Both the position numbers and the translations under genes were made by a program. This document shows, in pieces, positions 28,595 through 37,232 of a stretch of DNA of 64,000 bases (positions are counted from its first letter, which is position 1; each line of letters starts with the position of its first letter). The notes beneath the pieces are model-generated. The model ran no database searches and was not told where the DNA came from. It saw nothing but the letters and a program-made list of their open reading frames with translations. Source of the DNA: Psychrobacter sp. ANT_WB68 (GTDB lineage: Bacteria > Pseudomonadota > Gammaproteobacteria > Pseudomonadales > Moraxellaceae); assembly GCF_008369115.1 (NCBI RefSeq), contig NZ_VOAZ01000001.1:186001-250000 (forward strand), read 5' to 3'.

Positions 28595-29713
28595 CTAAAA
28601 GCGCTCGTCTAATGTCTCTAAGGTATAATTTAGTGCCGCAAAGCAGATATCGGTATTAAAGCCGCGATATTGTAAAAACCGCAGCTGCTTTGCTTTGTCT
28701 TTTTGATCAGTGGGTATGTCATCGCCGTATTTTTTGGTACGTGCGGTGACAGCCAGTTTGAGCCAGTCAATACCATCGACTAGATTCTCCGCGCTATCCT
28801 CTATAAATTCGCTAAATTCTTCCGATTCTGCGTTGGCCATATCGATTAGCTCATCGATATTACTGGGCATAGCCATTTTTTTACGATAAAACTCCTGCCT
28901 AATACGCCCATGTCCCCGACCCTTACGGATATTTTCACGAATAAGCATAAGCGTGGTGCGGTAATCACTTTGATAGCCTTTCTCTTCAAATTCATCGAGC
29001 AGGGCATCGATTTTCTCTGGATCTTGCTCTTTATCAATCAGTTTTTGCTTAAGCTCAGCCTTGCCATACTCACGACGCGATAAATAATAAAAGGCCAACC
29101 AGCGCAAGCGGCTTTCTGCTTTGATAGCATCGATATCTGCTTGACGTTGTTCAGGGGTGCGCAGATAAGCTTTAAGTGCAGCCGGTAAGTTGTCGGTTTG
29201 GCTATCAGCTTCATTATTGGTCGCCGTTAGCGTACAGGAATGACCCGAGCTTTCTAGGTTTTGCCCCGTGTTAATCTCAGCATCAGAGTTACCGTTGTCT
29301 TTATCGCCGTGGATATCTTGCTTAACTTCAGCCAGTATCTCTTTAATGCTTTGTGCTGCTGGAGGTTGATAAGCGGGAACATCACTAGGCTCAGGGGTGA
29401 AATTTGCCGCTGGATGAAAACGCTTTTTACGTTTACCATGGGTTTTGTGCTTTTTGAACTCGGAAGATTTTTGATGAGTAGAGGAGGGATCGTCACTCGA
29501 TTCTATATCAACTATAGATTCATCGGATAGAGAGTGCTCTTTACCATGACGGGTCGCGCCCTTGTAGGTTTTACCCAGTTTTTTAGGCTGGTTTTTATAA
29601 GAGTATTGAGAAGGGCTAGGAGATTTAGTGAGCCTTTTTGATTTAACATTAGGATTACTCGCTGCATCGGCGTCCGATTCAACGAGTATTTCAGCTAGGG
29701 TTTTAATTTTCAT
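28595..29713 (-). CDS. recX: Regulatory protein RecX with long disordered N-terminal half
   Basis: RecX modulates RecA filaments and is normally encoded directly after recA, as here (40-base gap). The C-terminal ~180 residues (from about 195) form the three-helix-repeat RecX fold: LAFYYLSRREYGKAELKQKL, DALLDEFEEKGYQSDYRT and HGRIRQEFYRKKM. The family is usually 150-170 residues, but this protein has 372: the first ~190 are rich in Lys, Ser, Asp, Asn and His and look disordered, with a very basic patch at about 87-100 (FKKHKTHGKRKKRF). No good ribosome site precedes the ATG, so a shorter start is possible. Confidence 0.9.
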   Translation of the reverse strand: MKIKTLAEILVESDADAASNPNVKSKRLTKSPSPSQYSYKNQPKKLGKTYKGATRHGKEHSLSDESIVDIESSDDPSSTHQKSSEFKKHKTHGKRKKRFHPAANFTPEPSDVPAYQPPAAQSIKEILAEVKQDIHGDKDNGNSDAEINTGQNLESSGHSCTLTATNNEADSQTDNLPAALKAYLRTPEQRQADIDAIKAESRLRWLAFYYLSRREYGKAELKQKLIDKEQDPEKIDALLDEFEEKGYQSDYRTTLMLIRENIRKGRGHGRIRQEFYRKKMAMPSNIDELIDMANAESEEFSEFIEDSAENLVDGIDWLKLAVTARTKKYGDDIPTDQKDKAKQLRFLQYRGFNTDICFAALNYTLETLDERF

Positions 29714-29753
29714 AATAAATCATGATTGTTGATAACGGGACATCATTAAACCA

Positions 29754-30812
29754 CTATTGTACAGGTTCAGAAGCCAGCTCTTCATTGGCTTCGTTGATAT
29801 CTGTTACTTTAGCTTCTTTTTTTGACCCAAGTTTTTCATCACGAATTTTAGCTTCAATTTCTTGTGCAATGGCAGGATTTTCTTTTAAGAATAATACAGA
29901 ATTGGCTTTACCTTGACCAATTTTTTCATCGCCATAGCTATACCAAGAGCCTGCTTTACCCACGGCACCAATCTCAACACCCAAGTCAATCACTTCGGCT
30001 AAGTGGTTGGTACCTTCACCATAAGTGATTTCAAACTCTGCTTGGCGAAACGGCGGTGCCATTTTGTTTTTAATCACTTTAACACGGGTTTGGTTACCGA
30101 TGATTTCATCACCGTTTTTAACCGCGCCGATACGGCGGATATCCATACGTACTGAGGCGTAGAATTTCAGCGCATTACCACCAGTGGTGGTCTCAGGGCT
30201 ACCGAACATCACACCGATTTTCATACGGATTTGGTTAATAAAGACCACCATACAGTTAGAGCGTTTGGCATTACCGGTAATTTTACGTAGCGCTTGGCTC
30301 ATCAGACGTGCTTGCAGACCCATATGAGAGTCACCCATCTCGCCTTCAATCTCTGCACGCGGCGTCAACGCAGCCACGGAATCAATGACAATCATATCAA
30401 CCGCCCCTGAGCGTACCAACATATCGGTAATCTCAAGAGCTTGCTCGCCGTTGTCAGGCTGCGAGAGTAACAGCTCATCAGTGTTCACCCCAAGCTTACG
30501 CGCATAAACAGGATCTAGAGCGTGCTCAGCATCGATAAAGGCGCATACACCGCCTTGCTTTTGGCATTCTGCAATTGCTTGCAAGGTCATGGTGGTTTTA
30601 CCTGAGCTTTCTGGGCCATAAATCTCAACGATACGGCCTTTTGGTAGACCGCCAATACCAAGTGCAATGTCCAGACCCAACGAGCCTGTCGATACCACAT
30701 CCACATCCATAATGGCAGAGTCATCACCTAGATGCATGATGGTATTTTTTCCAAACTGCTTTTCGATTTGACCAAGGGCGGCTTTAAGGGCTTTGGCTTT
30801 ATTCTCGTCCAT
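29754..30812 (-). CDS. recA: Recombinase RecA
   Basis: DNA strand-exchange ATPase at the centre of recombinational repair. The 352-residue sequence has Walker [10 protein letters not shown] (about 65-73), the Walker B/L1 region [20 protein letters not shown]2 [19 protein letters not shown] and an acidic C-terminus. AGGAG precedes the ATG. recX follows. Many relatives in Moraxellaceae lack a classical LexA; I see no standard LexA box upstream, but the promoter was not resolved. Confidence 0.99.
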   Translation of the reverse strand: MDENKAKALKAALGQIEKQFGKNTIMHLGDDSAIMDVDVVSTGSLGLDIALGIGGLPKGRIVEIYGPESSGKTTMTLQAIAECQKQGGVCAFIDAEHALDPVYARKLGVNTDELLLSQPDNGEQALEITDMLVRSGAVDMIVIDSVAALTPRAEIEGEMGDSHMGLQARLMSQALRKITGNAKRSNCMVVFINQIRMKIGVMFGSPETTTGGNALKFYASVRMDIRRIGAVKNGDEIIGNQTRVKVIKNKMAPPFRQAEFEITYGEGTNHLAEVIDLGVEIGAVGKAGSWYSYGDEKIGQGKANSVLFLKENPAIAQEIEAKIRDEKLGSKKEAKVTDINEANEELASEPVQ

Positions 30813-31306
30813 ATAGGACTCCTAGTTATTGATAATGAAATAATAAGTATGCTAGTTATTTAGAACCATTCATCGTAAAGAGCTTGCTTAATGGGGTAGC
30901 TTACGGCTTCAATCGACAGTAAGGAGTGTTTTTAAGCAAGTTTGAAGTGGATGGACATATTAGGTTTAAGGCGGTGATATCGAATATATCATCCTACTAT
31001 ACAGTAAAATTCAATAAGGAGAAAAGCAAAAAAAAGTTCATAAATATTGCTGGTACATAAGCATAATAATGGTCGTGAGCTTATTCAACACGTGCTTTTT
31101 ACATACTTTCTGAGCTATCCGGTTTTATATCATTGTTAATTAGATAAGGTAATTATAACAAAATCCAAGGCCTATATTGAGGTTGCTAAGCGGCTAAACG
31201 ACAGTGAGTGTCGTATGGATTTCTAGTTAAATATTCATAAAATAGGTTTGCGCTAGCTCTCAATTTTGAACTTGATTACAGACTTATTTGTCAATAGATT
31301 TATGAG

Positions 31307-31534
31307 TTGTCCACAATAAATAAAGTGTTTTTTTTAGGGTTTGTGAAACATCCCTAGTAATGAAATTAATATATGAAAATATTAAAAATATATTATTTTA
31401 CTTTCAAATACAACGTAAGTTATTGATTATAAATGTTTTTCAAATTGTACAAAAAATGAACGATTTTATCTAACCCTTTAAGCTATCTAGGGAAAAGCTT
31501 GTCAAGTGGCGACTTATACACAGGGTTATCCACA
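31307..31534 (+). promoter_or_regulatory. Cluster of three DnaA-box-like sites flanking an A/T-rich tract
   Basis: TTGTCCACA at 31307-31315 (one mismatch to TTATCCACA), TTATACACA at 31514-31522 (fits TTWTNCACA) and a perfect TTATCCACA at 31526-31534, all in the same orientation; the last two are 12 bases apart start to start. The tract between the first and second sites is strongly A/T-rich. This resembles the arrangement of a replication origin or of a DnaA-titrating or DnaA-regulated site, but dnaA, dnaN and rpmH are not here. Confidence 0.5.
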
Positions 31535-31797
31535 GCTTATGGGGAGAACTCACGAAGCCCTTACGCTATCAATGTTTGCGCAGATATGAAATATCGTGTG
31601 CAAGCCAAATATAGGGTATTTTGATTTTTGCAAATTTAAATTTAGCAACAGAATTGCCGCATAATGCTTATGTTTCACATATAGTTTGCGGATATAGAGC
31701 AATCAGTTAAACGCTTTGATGTCTTTAAAGTAGTCAATACGACACCCGAAGCCTTATATATCAACAGATAAACTAAGGATGGAGAAAAGCTCAGCCA

Positions 31798-31841
31798 TAA
31801 AAAAGCGGCTAAGTACTTGGTAGGTATCTTAGCCGCTATAT
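31798..31841 (-). terminator. Intrinsic terminator of trmB
   Basis: On the minus strand AGCGGCTAAG pairs with CTTAGCCGCT (10 bp perfect), with further GTA/TAC pairing inside, followed by TTTTTTA. It starts 20 bases past the trmB stop codon. Confidence 0.9.
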
Positions 31842-31860
31842 GGTAATAGCGCTAGCGAGC

Positions 31861-32730
31861 TCAGTCTTTAATATAGATTAAATCCCAAACGCCATGTCCG
31901 CGCTCTAGACCGCGGCGCTCAAATTTAGTCATTGGACGAAAGTCAGGACGGGCAGTGAAGTTACCTGCGCCTGCTTGATTACTAAGCCCTGTAAAACCAT
32001 CTAAAACTTCAACCATCCAAAAGGCATAATGCTCCCAGTCAGTGGCAGTATGGAACCAGCCGCCTTGCTTTAAGCTGCGCGTGACAATTGCCATGCGCTC
32101 AGGGCTGACGAAACGGCGTTTGTAATGACGCTTTTTTTGCCATGGATCAGGAAAGTAAAGCTGGATACGATCGATGTGGTTTTCCGGTAGCTGTTTAAGC
32201 AACTGGATAGCATCACCGTTGATAATTTTCACGTTGGTTAAACCTTGCGTACCTGCCATATAAGCGCATTTTCCGATACCTGGCTCATGGACTTCGACGC
32301 CAACGAAATTACGCGTCGGCTCAGCAGCTGCCATCTCAATAAACGAATCACCCAGTCCAAAACCAATCTCTAAGGTCAGCGGTGCTGCACTGCCATTAGG
32401 ACTGTCAGTGAATAATGCGCGCAAATCATCGATGCCATCAAGATTACCATCACCAAAACTGTTATTGACCAAGTAATGCGCAAACTCTGGCGCAGTCAGT
32501 GCCAGTTCAGCATTTTTATTCATATGCGTACGGCGTTTCATAAAGGTATTGACGATACGAATGTGCTTGTCCGTTGTAGGCTCAGACTGGCTGTTAGAAT
32601 CAGCATCAACGCTAGTCGCAGTGTGAGTTGCTGAGTTTATGGTACTCATGTTATTCGTAGTATTAGGGTTTTGTTCATCAGTAGTATTAGTACCAGTGAT
32701 GTTGTCATTGATATCAGGATGTTGACTCAT
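31861..32730 (-). CDS. trmB: tRNA (guanine46-N7)-methyltransferase TrmB
   Basis: Makes m7G46 in the variable loop of tRNAs using SAM. The core shows [16 protein letters not shown] (SAM motif), [15 protein letters not shown] and the family hallmark [16 protein letters not shown]. At 289 residues it is about 50 longer than E. coli TrmB; the extra residues form an Asn/Thr/Ser-rich N-terminus. Internal ATGs could shorten it (for example [14 protein letters not shown] about 63 residues in), so the start is open. Confidence 0.94.
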   Translation of the reverse strand: MSQHPDINDNITGTNTTDEQNPNTTNNMSTINSATHTATSVDADSNSQSEPTTDKHIRIVNTFMKRRTHMNKNAELALTAPEFAHYLVNNSFGDGNLDGIDDLRALFTDSPNGSAAPLTLEIGFGLGDSFIEMAAAEPTRNFVGVEVHEPGIGKCAYMAGTQGLTNVKIINGDAIQLLKQLPENHIDRIQLYFPDPWQKKRHYKRRFVSPERMAIVTRSLKQGGWFHTATDWEHYAFWMVEVLDGFTGLSNQAGAGNFTARPDFRPMTKFERRGLERGHGVWDLIYIKD

Positions 32731-32860
32731 AGGATTAACAAGGCTTAATTAGGTGGGTAAAGTTGCTTCATTATAAGTTAAATCGTTACGACTGTGAACG
32801 GACAATCCAATTTTAGCGAGCTTGCTATGTATCCCTGTGTTTCTCTATCCTATATAAGGC

Positions 32861-32921
32861 TATATACAGATTTCTTATATACAGATTTCTTATATATAGA
32901 TTTCTTATATATGGGTTTTCT
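32861..32921. repeat. 15-bp tandem repeat, about four copies
   Basis: TATATACAGATTTCT is present twice exactly (32861-32875, 32876-32890), once with one change (32891-32905) and once degenerate (32906-32921). It lies 80-140 bases upstream of the DUF2628-like gene, where its promoter would be expected. Confidence 0.9.
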
Positions 32922-33001
32922 ACAGCTGGCTTTTGGCGTTATCATATAAGAAGAATCATTGCGTTAAAATTTCTGCTTAATAACAAGTAAGGCTTATCAT
33001 C

Positions 33002-33931
33002 ATGTTATTTATCGAGACCGATTCGCCGCCACCGTTCTATCAAGAGCAATTAACTCCTGCTAAGCGTCAACAGCTGGATAAGTGGTTTATTAGCCAGCGT
33101 AGCCAGCGCTATTATCTTAAGCGTTTTGAGGAGTTTGATAAGCAGGGTTATCTGTCACCAAAATGGCATTGGGCAGCATTCTTTGTTACCTTTCCTTGGC
33201 TACTTTATCGTAAACGCTATATGGATGCGATTGTCTATAGCGTCGCAGGTTGGTCATTTATTCAACTTAATGTGGCGTTGATATTGGTAGCGTTTGAGTT
33301 TGTAGCGATGCCTTATATTGCCGATACTTATCAGATGGCCATACGTATCGTTATCGCGGCGCTGATTTGGCTATTTTGGTCATTTATGGTCGCACGTTGG
33401 ACGGATGCTTATTATTACCGCATGGCGCGCCGCGAGATTGCTGATGCTATCAATGACTATCCGCGCGATGAGGCGGCGCAGAAAGCGCATTTGCAAAAAG
33501 AAGGTGGGGTGAGCTTATTTGGCTTGAGCTTAGGCTTTGGGTTTTTTGCCTTTGCTTTAATGGTGATAAAAGTACAGTTTTTGCCAATTATTGCCAAGCC
33601 CAAAGAAAATGAGGTCTTATTTGATGCCTATGATACGGCTAAAACAGCGCAAAATCGCGTGGCGCTGGCGTATCGGCAAACAGGACAGTGTCCTGTTACT
33701 CTTCCTCTAGACATGGGCACGCAGCAAGTACGTATTGATATCGATACCAAAGCCGCTGGCGTGACAGCAACGGATTGCGCCGTTATTGCTACCATTCAAA
33801 ACGTCAAATTTCCGATACGCTATCTAAATGAGCAGACGCTGGTCTTTTACCATTTGCCAGATAGCGATAATTGGGACTGCATGAGCTCGCTCAATAAAAG
33901 GCAAGCGCCTAAAAGCTGCAGTGAGGATTAG
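33002..33931 (+). CDS. DUF2628-like membrane protein
   Basis: A 309-residue inner-membrane protein. The N-terminal ~50 residues are polar; residues about 52-130 hold WHWAAFFVTFPWLLYRKRYM, characteristic of DUF2628 proteins (aromatic-rich, W-x-A-F-x-P-W-L-L-Y-R-K-x-Y), and two to three helices, and another helix lies at about 172-195. The C-terminal ~110 residues look periplasmic or cytoplasmic and pilin-like in style (AYRQTGQCPVTLPLDMGTQ; IQNVKFPIRYLNEQ; a paired-cysteine pattern). Function unknown. AAGG precedes the ATG; the promoter region contains the 15-bp tandem repeats. Confidence 0.75.
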   Translation: MLFIETDSPPPFYQEQLTPAKRQQLDKWFISQRSQRYYLKRFEEFDKQGYLSPKWHWAAFFVTFPWLLYRKRYMDAIVYSVAGWSFIQLNVALILVAFEFVAMPYIADTYQMAIRIVIAALIWLFWSFMVARWTDAYYYRMARREIADAINDYPRDEAAQKAHLQKEGGVSLFGLSLGFGFFAFALMVIKVQFLPIIAKPKENEVLFDAYDTAKTAQNRVALAYRQTGQCPVTLPLDMGTQQVRIDIDTKAAGVTATDCAVIATIQNVKFPIRYLNEQTLVFYHLPDSDNWDCMSSLNKRQAPKSCSED

Positions 33932-33944
33932 AGTTTCGTGACGC

Positions 33945-35831
33945 TCAGTGTTTAGAGTCAGTAGCGAGATCGTCTTTATCATCGACAGGGATTGCTTGGC
34001 TTTTTAGGGCGTCATAAAAATCGGTCAAATCCATTTTACGGGCTTTATCAATGTCTTCATCAAATAAGCTCTCAAGCTCTGCCATCGCAGATTGTTCTGA
34101 TTCAATCATGCTGGCTTCATCACCATAAATCGCTTGCTGACGTTCAATCAAATCATCATCATAATCACGGAAGGTTTGTACGGTTTCGCGAGCTTTTTCT
34201 GGCGAAATACCTAGCAGCTGTAGCGATTCACGCGACATATCCAAAGACGATAAATATGTCTCCCGCCAAATATGACGCACACCAACTTCACGTAAACGGT
34301 AATAGTGCTGGCGGTCACGGGCGCGCGCCAAGACAATCATGTCGGGATAGTTTTTACGCAAGTATTGGGCGGTGGTAATAGAGCGCTCTAAATCATCGAT
34401 GGCGAGAATAAAGACCCGTGCTTTTTTGATACCAGCGGCGCGTAGTATTTCGGGGTTTTTCGGGTCGCCATAATAGACTTGGTTACCAAACTTACGCACG
34501 AAATCGACTCGATTTGCCGAGCGCTCAATGGCTGTGAATTCGATATTATGCATACGCAACACGCGACCAATAATCTGACCGACGCGCCCAAAACCGGCAA
34601 TAATCACCTGATGTTCATGATCAGGAATAGTGTCGTACTCGCGACTTGGTTTACTTTTGGCAAATAATGGCTCACCTATTTTTTCTAATAACAAGAATGC
34701 CAGTGGCGTGAGTGCCATAGAAATGGTTACGATAAGATTTAAGGTGTTGGCAAGCTCGGGGCGCAAGACATTTTGCGCCGTTGCGACACTAAATAAGACA
34801 AAGGCAAATTCACCACCTTGCGCAAGCGTCACGCCCAATCGGATGCTGGTCGGCCAGCGATTGCCTGATACTTTTGCAATAGCGGTAATGACACCGAATT
34901 TAATCACCATCAATGCCATGGCGCAGCCGATGATAAACACAGGCTTCGCTAAGATAAGTTTGACATCGGTCAGCATACCGACCGACATAAAAAATAGCCC
35001 GAGTAGCAGCCCTTTAAAAGGTTCGATACTGGCTTCCAACTCGTGGCGATACTCAGAATCTGCCAGCAGCACTCCAGTTAAAAACGCCCCCAATGCCATC
35101 GATAAACCAATTTGCCCCATCAAAATAGACACACCCATCACGATAAATAAGGCGACGGCGGTTAGCAATTCTGACGCGCCACTGGATGCTACAAATTTAA
35201 AGAAAGGTCGAATGATATAGCGGCTGGCAAAGATGAGTCCGGCAAAGACGGCAAAGACCTTGCCAAAATAAATCAAGTCGTAGCTTTGCTCGCGTACCCC
35301 TGACAAGAATGGAATGATTGCTAATAAGGGGATAACAGCAATATCTTGGAATAACAAAATCGTAAAGGCTTCACGACCATGGGTACTAGAAAGCTGCTGT
35401 TTTTCTGTTAGTATTTGCAGTACAAAAGCGGTCGATGAAAGGGCGAGACCATAACCGACGATAAAAGCAGTATCGAGCGGTAACGCAAAAAACTGATGTA
35501 ATAGCCACATCAATAGCGTGCCGGTCAGACCGACTTGTAATCCACCGAGGACAAATATCGAGCGCCGTAGTGCCCATAAACGGGAGGGTTGCAGCTCAAG
35601 TCCGATAATAAACAGCAGCATGACCACGCCAAACTCAGAGAAGTGCAATAAGCTTTCCGCGTCGCCTGCAACATCTAAAGCACTAGGGCCTAATATGAGA
35701 CCGGTAATCAAATACCCTAACACCGTCGCAATACCGAAGCGCTTGCCAAGTGGCACAAACAGCAGCGCTGCCCCCAAGAAAATCGTAGCTTGTAACATTA
35801 AATTTGGTGAGCCGGTGGCGGCAGCGAACAT
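33945..35831 (-). CDS. Kef-type monovalent cation:proton antiporter (CPA2) with RCK domain
   Basis: Inner-membrane antiporter or channel, 628 residues. About 12 membrane helices occupy residues 5-385 (for example FGVVMLLFIIGLELQPSRLW and LAQGGEFAFVLFSVA, both family signatures). A cytosolic TrkA-N/RCK domain follows (about 405-525), with the Rossmann motif IIAGFGRVGQIIGRVLRMH and an acidic residue ending the second strand (TAIERSANR). Then comes a ~90-residue charged tail. In E. coli, KefB/KefC are gated by glutathione adducts; gshB in this window fits, but gating here is only inferred. AAGGA precedes the ATG. The protein converges on the DUF2628-like gene with a 13-base gap. Confidence 0.92.
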   Translation of the reverse strand: MFAAATGSPNLMLQATIFLGAALLFVPLGKRFGIATVLGYLITGLILGPSALDVAGDAESLLHFSEFGVVMLLFIIGLELQPSRLWALRRSIFVLGGLQVGLTGTLLMWLLHQFFALPLDTAFIVGYGLALSSTAFVLQILTEKQQLSSTHGREAFTILLFQDIAVIPLLAIIPFLSGVREQSYDLIYFGKVFAVFAGLIFASRYIIRPFFKFVASSGASELLTAVALFIVMGVSILMGQIGLSMALGAFLTGVLLADSEYRHELEASIEPFKGLLLGLFFMSVGMLTDVKLILAKPVFIIGCAMALMVIKFGVITAIAKVSGNRWPTSIRLGVTLAQGGEFAFVLFSVATAQNVLRPELANTLNLIVTISMALTPLAFLLLEKIGEPLFAKSKPSREYDTIPDHEHQVIIAGFGRVGQIIGRVLRMHNIEFTAIERSANRVDFVRKFGNQVYYGDPKNPEILRAAGIKKARVFILAIDDLERSITTAQYLRKNYPDMIVLARARDRQHYYRLREVGVRHIWRETYLSSLDMSRESLQLLGISPEKARETVQTFRDYDDDLIERQQAIYGDEASMIESEQSAMAELESLFDEDIDKARKMDLTDFYDALKSQAIPVDDKDDLATDSKH

Positions 35832-35906
35832 CTGGAATCCTTAGCAGTAACGATCAAATAAGCAGTACAACAGGGGTATATCAACAAGCAAAAACCTTAG
35901 CATAGG

Positions 35907-36611
35907 TTATTTTTTACGATAAATCTTCCACACGCCATTATCTGCCAGCGCATTGGTATAAGCATCGTTACGGCGCTTACGCGGAGTCTGGCGGCTATCG
36001 ACAATTTTAAAATCGGGCAGGGCATGAACGATAAGCCCAGTGCGATAAAAGCGGACGCGCTCAGGCTCTAGCATCTCACCTTTGTTATCACGGCAAAATA
36101 CATACGCGCGCAAATCGATAAATTCACGATGTGCTACCAAACGCGCCTCATCATCATTATCAAATACGGCGCTCATACGCGCAATTTCATCGGCACTGTA
36201 ATTGCCACATTTATCAGTAAGTGCGCCGACCGAACCAAAGCTTTTGGATTCTTTGGCTCGGGTTTTGGTCAGATGTAGCCTTTGCACATGATAGATAAAT
36301 TGCGGTATCTCAAGGCTGGCTGGTAGCGGTAGATAATCGGGCGGTAGATTGGCAGCAGGATAAAACGCCATCGCGCGCTCAAGCAGATTATGCCAACGCT
36401 GCTGATAGGCTTGGACTTCGGCTAAATTGCCTTCATAAATAGGCATATCACGGATTTGACGCAAAATATCAGGCGGGAACTGCTCATCTCGAAAGCTGGC
36501 AATATCTTCTTGCAGCGTTGATAGCAATGCTTTGGCATGCTTTTTACCCTCTGTTGAAATAGGGTCATCAATGTAGCTTGGAGCAACGAAAGGAGCGGAG
36601 CGTCTCGACAT
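35907..36611 (-). CDS. Hypothetical protein, 234 residues
   Basis: I do not recognise the family. It is soluble, basic at the C-terminus (RQTPRKRRNDAYTNALADNGVWKIYRKK), without signal peptide or membrane segment. A helical N-terminal half (LLSTLQEDIASFRDEQFPPDIL; YQQRWHNLLERAMAFYPAAN) leads to a mixed alpha/beta second half with the segments EFIDLRAYVFCRDNKGEM and VRFYRTGLIVHALPDFKIV. It is 75 bases upstream of the Kef-type gene on the same strand, so they may be co-transcribed. Confidence 0.72.
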   Translation of the reverse strand: MSRRSAPFVAPSYIDDPISTEGKKHAKALLSTLQEDIASFRDEQFPPDILRQIRDMPIYEGNLAEVQAYQQRWHNLLERAMAFYPAANLPPDYLPLPASLEIPQFIYHVQRLHLTKTRAKESKSFGSVGALTDKCGNYSADEIARMSAVFDNDDEARLVAHREFIDLRAYVFCRDNKGEMLEPERVRFYRTGLIVHALPDFKIVDSRQTPRKRRNDAYTNALADNGVWKIYRKK

Positions 36612-36814
36612 GGCAGAAGGTCATCAATTGGTTATGAATAAGGGTTTTAAGCCTTAAGTATACAGAATTTATATGAAAAATATGGCGGCGCGGCCAAATT
36701 TTCCATTATTTTTAACATGCTCTTACAATGATAAAAATCTGCATGATATAAGCTTATTTGAAATAAAGGCTTTTAATTTGTCTTTTTTAAGTCTCTTTCC
36801 GAGGAGCAGTTTTT

Positions 36815-37129
36815 ATGCGCAGTCATTTATCTCCTTTGTCTACTCATGATGAGTGGCGCAGATTATTAAACACCTTTAGTAAAATAATTTTAAGGATTTT
36901 TGGTGCAGGATTGGCACTGTTATTTGGAATTTAGTTGCTGCTTGCGTCCAATATGAGACCTGCTTATCTGCCACATATCATGGATGGTGTGTTAAATTTT
37001 TGGATTCGCATGACGTTGTTAGGGTTGGAATTAGGTATTTGGTTAGTAACAGCAATTTGGATGATTTATATAATGCTGCGTTATGGCCATCACTTTATAA
37101 AGAGTTATTTGATAAAACGTCGCCCATAA
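36815..37129 (+). pseudogene. Two-helix small membrane protein gene interrupted by an in-frame TAG
   Basis: Read in one frame, 36815-37129 encodes a 39-residue N-terminal part, a TAG at 36932-36934, and a 65-codon continuation in the same frame. The ATG at 36815 follows GAGGAG at ideal spacing, so translation initiation looks functional. The first part ends in ILRIFGAGLALLFGI and the residues straight after the stop (LLLAS) would finish that membrane helix. The second part has another helix (about LLGLELGIWLVTAIWMIYIM) and a basic tail (KSYLIKRRP). Most simply it is a nonsense mutation in a ~104-residue gene. Alternatively, the second part is a separate gene starting at TTG 36935 or ATG 36953, coupled to the first. 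Function unknown. Confidence 0.6.
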
Positions 37130-37232
37130 CTAACAACTAGATAGGCAACGTTTTAATTGATACTTACATCAAGGGTGGAGTTTTAATATGTCGTATCTAG
37201 CTTCTTAATGTCTAATAGTTAATGTCATAGGC

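Larger units (their letters stand above)
30813..31860. other. Gene-free A/T-rich kilobase upstream of recA, with DnaA-box-like sites
   Basis: No credible gene on either strand. It contains the recA promoter region (right end of recA at 30812), a very A/T-rich tract around 31359-31440, three DnaA-box-like sites (31307-31534) and the trmB terminator (31798-31841). It is the largest gene-free stretch in the window. Confidence 0.7.

Noticed and set aside
30813-31860. Calling this region the chromosomal replication origin outright
   Set aside because: Only three boxes, no dnaA, dnaN or rpmH nearby, and flanking genes largely point toward rather than away from it. Kept only as a hypothesis.
34630-35220. 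196-codon open frame antisense to the Kef-type antiporter gene
   Set aside because: Mirror of a hydrophobic membrane gene; Ser/Pro/Ile-rich without domain features.
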